From a virus: a stretch of DNA of 21,530 nucleotides. Location: the IMG/VR virus record IMGVR_UViG_3300025674_007832, positions 1-21,530 of that record; one strand, 5' to 3'. Of this stretch, positions 20,574 through 21,530 are shown one piece after another; positions within the stretch are counted from its first letter, which is position 1, and every line of letters starts with the position of its first letter. The notes beneath the pieces are model-generated. The model ran no database searches. It saw nothing but the letters and a program-made list of their open reading frames with translations, and was not told where the DNA came from. The translations under genes were made by a program, and so were the position numbers.

Positions 20574-20587
20574 GTTTGTGTTGATAC

Positions 20588-20611
20588 AAAAATATAGATT
20601 AAGAAAATCTA
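20588..20611 (-). terminator. weak hairpin terminator after tRNA-Ser
   Basis: On the minus strand TAGATT pairs with AATCTA (20611-20606, 20600-20595) around a five-base loop, followed by a short T-rich tract. The stem is AT-only apart from one pair, so strength is doubtful. It may end the tRNA transcript. Confidence 0.35.
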
Positions 20612-20641
20612 AAACTTTGTAATATTTGTAACTTTGTAAAC

Positions 20642-20722
20642 GGAGAATAATAGAATCGAACTATCAGGTGTTACCCTGGCATCGTTTTCAAGACGATTTA
20701 CCGACCATCGGTGCTATTCTCC
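20642..20722 (-). tRNA. tRNA-Ser(UGA)
   Basis: An 81-nt class II tRNA on the minus strand. Acceptor GGAGAAT (20722-20716) pairs with ATTCTCC (20648-20642), the discriminator is G (20641). The anticodon stem ATCGT/ACGAT encloses CTTGAAA, giving anticodon UGA, which reads UCA. A long variable arm follows, then T stem GATAG/CTATT with the canonical loop TTCGATT. CCA is not encoded. Its first nine bases overlap the end of the HNH endonuclease gene. T4-like cyanophages often carry a few tRNAs that suit their AT-rich codons. Confidence 0.93.
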
Positions 20723-21169
20723 ATATTTTGAATAACCTAAATGTTTTGTGTAATGGCAATTAGGACATAATAGTTGTAGATTATTATCATCATTTGTTCC
20801 ACCATTACATCTTTCTATTATGTGATGAATTTGAAGAATACTATAATTTTCATTACCACATTCTTCACAAGTACCACCTCTAATTTTAGAAAGATTTTCT
20901 TTTAAAATTTTTGTTTTATTAGCATTATTCTTTTTATTTAATCCATCATATTTTATTCCATATCTACTTTTATTTGAGCAAGTTCTGGAACAAGTTTTTG
21001 AATTACCAAAAATTATTTTACCACAAATAGGGCAAGATTTTTCATTTTTTCTACTATGTTTTCCAGTACAAGTTGTACTACAAAATACTAAACCATTTTC
21101 TATTTGATTTGGTCTCCTATAAATTTCCTTACCACAATAAGTACAAGAACAATTTGGATTTCTAGGCAT
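20714..21169 (-). CDS. free-standing HNH endonuclease next to tRNA-Ser
   Basis: A 151-aa endonuclease. Two N-terminal zinc-finger-like units are seen: CSCTYCGKEIYRRPNQI...FCSTTC (C9/C12, C30/C34) and CPICGKIIFG...CSRTC. The HNH domain is at the C-terminus: CEECG (101-105), LQIHHIIERCNGGTNDDNN (112-130) and LLCPNCHYTKH (134-143), with H115/H116, N130 and H139, and the four Cys that hold its zinc. The last codons GGA GAA TAG are the first nine bases of tRNA-Ser, so the gene ends in the acceptor stem. It probably acts as a homing endonuclease, perhaps cutting phages that lack the insert. A late promoter within a hairpin precedes it. Confidence 0.9.
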   Translation of the reverse strand: MPRNPNCSCTYCGKEIYRRPNQIENGLVFCSTTCTGKHSRKNEKSCPICGKIIFGNSKTCSRTCSNKSRYGIKYDGLNKKNNANKTKILKENLSKIRGGTCEECGNENYSILQIHHIIERCNGGTNDDNNLQLLCPNCHYTKHLGYSKYGE

Positions 21170-21173
21170 AGTG

Positions 21174-21211
21174 GTTTATCAGTATCTTATGAAATATTTA
21201 TACAGATAAAC
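21174..21211 (-). promoter_or_regulatory. late promoter inside a hairpin upstream of the HNH gene
   Basis: A stem of 7 bp, one mismatch and 4 bp (21174-21185 with 21200-21211) has a 14-base loop. The late element TATAAATA (21202-21195, minus strand) spans the first arm and the loop. The second arm ends five bases before the ATG at 21169. A transcript starting at the late promoter would begin near 21190 and lack the first arm. The same logic is seen at 3189-3238. Confidence 0.65.
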
Positions 21212-21223
21212 ACAAATAAGTCC

Positions 21224-21481
21224 TCAACGGACTTCAAAATCTAATCGTCTTACTTTGCGTTGACGCCTTGCCTCTTGCCAAGCAATATCCTCACTTGTAA
21301 GCACACCAGATTTTGTTTTGTTATGATAAGAGTTTAGCATAACAACTTGCCCTAAGTCAACTGCTGAAATTTTATCAGCACGAATAGTTGCCATATTCGG
21401 GCAACCACAAGTCACTGTTTTATTTTGATGCCCTTCTAATTCCTTATTACAGGAGCGGCATCTTATTCTTATGTTTTCCAT
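21224..21481 (-). CDS. 85-aa zinc-ribbon-like protein
   Basis: An 85-aa protein starting MENIRIRCRSCNKELEGHQN. C8, C11, C25 and C27 (CRSC and TCGCP) form a likely zinc-binding knuckle pair. The second half is basic (WQEARRQRKVRRLDFEVR), which may bind nucleic acid. No specific family recognised. The ATG at 21481 directly follows a hairpin at 21484-21499 and a late-type TATAAATA at 21522-21515. Confidence 0.78.
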   Translation of the reverse strand: MENIRIRCRSCNKELEGHQNKTVTCGCPNMATIRADKISAVDLGQVVMLNSYHNKTKSGVLTSEDIAWQEARRQRKVRRLDFEVR

Positions 21482-21483
21482 TG

Positions 21484-21522
21484 GTATAACCAGTTATACT
21501 TCTTCAATTTTTTTTATTTATA
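21484..21522 (-). promoter_or_regulatory. late promoter and start-site hairpin of the 85-aa gene
   Basis: On the minus strand TATAAATA (21522-21515) is a late-type element about 35 bases before the ATG. Between them GTATAACTGGTTATAC (21499-21484) is a near-perfect palindrome ending two bases before the start codon. The purine-rich GAAGAAG upstream of it would be brought nearer the ATG if the hairpin forms. Confidence 0.55.
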
Positions 21523-21530
21523 TGGGCGAT

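Overview
The window looks like part of a T4-like cyanomyophage genome (a myovirus of marine Synechococcus or Prochlorococcus). It carries a phage copy of the photosystem II gene psbA, two high-light-inducible (hli) genes, a plant-type ferredoxin (petF) and a peroxiredoxin. It also has T4-type late promoters (NATAAATA), strong sigma70-type early promoters, homing endonucleases, a tRNA and many tiny overlapping genes. Everything I can support is on the minus strand, so transcription runs from high to low coordinates. Both edges cut features: psbA exon 2 continues past base 1.

Right edge, 18364-21530: a region of very small genes. It holds an 85-aa zinc-ribbon-like protein, a free-standing HNH endonuclease whose stop codon lies inside a tRNA-Ser(UGA) gene, and a run of eight small overlapping genes, several with a single membrane segment. 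Then come a strongly promoted tRNA-Pro-like RNA with degenerate D and T arms, three small conserved-looking genes, three tandem hairpins and a terminator.

Middle, 4073-18324: a 15-gene, tightly packed or overlapping glycan island. It contains glycosyltransferases (GT11 fucosyltransferase, GT6, two GT25-like, one GT2-like and several divergent GT-A-like proteins) and methyltransferases (FkbM, NanM-like, a generic class I enzyme and a MycE-like domain fused to a glycosyltransferase-like domain). Precursor supply is represented by a HAD-nucleotidyltransferase fusion, an SDR epimerase and UDP-galactopyranose mutase; a GDPD-like protein is also present. Together they could make and methylate a fucose- and galactofuranose-containing glycan, either on the virion or on the host surface. 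Much of the island (about 8.9-17.5 kb) is visibly more AT-rich than its flanks, suggesting separate acquisition.

Left part, 1-4056: the photosynthesis cassette. A consensus early promoter drives hli, a 28-aa membrane peptide, petF, a 53-aa protein, an endonuclease VII/HNH-like homing endonuclease, a 39-aa hli and a peroxiredoxin, ending in an intrinsic terminator. A 54-aa gene follows, then psbA with its own overlapping early and late promoters and a structured leader. psbA is split after codon 136 by an 850-nt group I intron that itself encodes an HNH protein.

The most unusual signals are regulatory and RNA-level. Two free-standing endonuclease genes have the late promoter inside a hairpin that pairs with the leader at the start site. 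The intron ORF is woven into the ribozyme core. The tRNA-Pro-like RNA has lost the D-loop/T-loop contact on both sides. Three tandem hairpins show apparent compensatory changes.
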